Source: Mesorhizobium sp. 131-2-1 (GTDB taxonomy: Bacteria; Pseudomonadota; Alphaproteobacteria; Rhizobiales; Rhizobiaceae). From it: DNA of 64,000 nt. The notes beneath the pieces are model-generated. The model worked only from the letters and a program-made list of their open reading frames with translations. It was not told where the DNA came from and ran no database searches. This document shows positions 63,315 to 64,000 of the stretch, piece after piece. Numbering within the stretch: the stretch's first letter is position 1; every line of letters starts with the position of its first letter. The stretch is taken from NCBI RefSeq assembly GCF_016756535.1, contig NZ_AP023247.1, positions 6,758,501 to 6,822,500 of the forward strand, in the 5' to 3' direction. The translations under genes and the position numbers were made by a program.

Positions 63315-64000
63315 GTTTGCCGGCAAGTACTTAAAAAGAACGCCCCGAGATCGCGTCCCGGCTGGATTTCAAAATCCGGATTACTTTGCCGGCATATACA
63401 TGCGCACTGATATTCCGTTATGTCGAAAGCGGGCGCTGACCAAGATTCGGCTGTCAGAAATTAGCTATATATTTCAAACACCTACGGACGGTGATCCACA
63501 GCTTGTTCACACCGCGTCCGAGCGGCGGGGGACAAGTAGCTGTCAAGCGAATTATTTCAGAAAATTTCGTGTCGAGCGGTCATTTTCATATTCGCCGGAA
63601 AAGGGTTTGAATCACAATGGCTTTGTCAAAATATGCCGTTGCGGCACCCGCTCCGAACCCGTCTCCGCTAACCAGATTCGTTAAAAATCCGTTAGTCGTG
63701 GCCTTGCCCTATCCACAGCGATTTCGGTAATGTCCATCCATCGAAGGGACGGGCTCTTGGCCTTCAACCCAGCCTGAATCGGCCACCACAAAATGGCAGA
63801 ATTCATGACGTGGATCAATTCCGCGAACGGGCTTGATTTGTCTTTTCGAGGCGGTAGGGGACTGGCGTAATTGTACATGGCAGGTCGATGTGGCCGGCGT
63901 TTTTCGCCGGGTGGCATCGTATTGCCCTGGCTTGTCGAGAACGGCCTGGCTTGCAAGAGCCGGCACCGGTCCCTTTGTTACGAGGCGATGTTCACCTGCC
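63315..64000. promoter_or_regulatory. long non-coding region expected to precede dnaA (cell-cycle control motifs)
   Basis: About 690 bases with no convincing gene. It is A/T-richer than the genome around 63400-63620. It holds DnaA-box-like sequences TGATCCACA (63492), TTGTTCACA (63503) and CTATCCACA (63709); GANTC sites at 63444, 63609, 63675 and 63776; and a near-consensus CtrA box TTAA-AAATCCG-TTAG (63681-63695). GATTC (63675), the CtrA-like box and the DnaA box at 63709 lie within 43 bases. The dnaA gene itself is outside the window, so the assignment relies on neighbour order. Confidence 0.5.

Noticed and set aside
63400..63684. 94-codon plus-strand frame downstream of rpsT
   Set aside because: It lies in the A/T-richer intergenic region with regulatory motifs, has no ribosome-binding site and no similarity I can recognise.
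63878..64000. Start of dnaA at the right edge
   Set aside because: An ATG at 63878 opens a frame to the window edge, but its residues do not resemble DnaA; the true start is probably outside the window.

Overview
The window is a contiguous piece of chromosome from a GC-rich alphaproteobacterium of the order Hyphomicrobiales (Rhizobiales). A Mesorhizobium-like member of the Phyllobacteriaceae is my best guess. The evidence is the cell-cycle regulator GcrA with clustered GANTC (CcrM-type) sites, a class I (archaeal-type) lysyl-tRNA synthetase, a Tad/Cpa pilus locus, a PodJ-like polar protein, and the right-end order deoB-mutM-enoyl-CoA hydratase-rpsT leading into what should be dnaA. Coding density is high and third codon positions are strongly G/C, which produces many long antisense shadow ORFs. 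I see no insertion sequence, prophage, CRISPR array, tRNA or rRNA.

Layout. 0-6.5 kb: start of a membrane-anchored cytochrome c, an argD-argF-hslO operon with a promoter and leader hairpin, then gcrA facing corA across a heptanucleotide tandem repeat, then phoU. 6.5-9 kb: phoR and a divergent polyphosphate kinase 2, so phosphate genes without pst or phoB. 9-11.2 kb: a luxR-luxI-crotonase quorum-sensing cluster with a palindromic lux-box-like site. 11.4-17 kb: a solute-binding protein, a TerB-like protein, lysS, an S24-type regulator with a secreted nuclease-like protein, and a flavin reductase. 17-24.7 kb: a beta-oxidation operon (two acyl-CoA dehydrogenases, thiolase, FadB-like fusion, thioesterase) next to a MerR regulator, with matching inverted-repeat operators in front of both units. 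25-32.5 kb: a large PodJ-like protein, a TauE/SafE exporter with its TIGR02186-type partner, and a YegD-like Hsp70. 32.5-40.3 kb: a LysR regulator divergent from soeABC (sulfite-oxidising molybdoenzyme), then a second LysR divergent from a quinone oxidoreductase. 40.3-46.3 kb: pdeM-lhr (DNA damage response) and a M17 peptidase-MarR-NlpC/P60 group. 46.4-59.8 kb: a Tad/Flp pilus locus in several transcription units, with an orphan PhnD-like binding protein. 59.9-64 kb: deoB, mutM, enoyl-CoA hydratase, rpsT and the long regulatory region expected to precede dnaA.

How parts work together. The Tad genes encode prepilin (Flp, 56 aa), prepilin peptidase, secretin, its pilotin-like lipoprotein, the localisation ATPase CpaE, the motor ATPase CpaF, platform proteins TadB/TadC, a TPR lipoprotein and two pseudopilin-like proteins. 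Near-consensus CtrA boxes (TTAA-N7-TTAA, one mismatch each) lie upstream of the pilus units and upstream of the presumed dnaA, and GANTC sites cluster at gcrA, flp and dnaA. This suggests that pilus production and replication initiation share cell-cycle control. All regulatory assignments are pattern-based and need experimental or comparative support.
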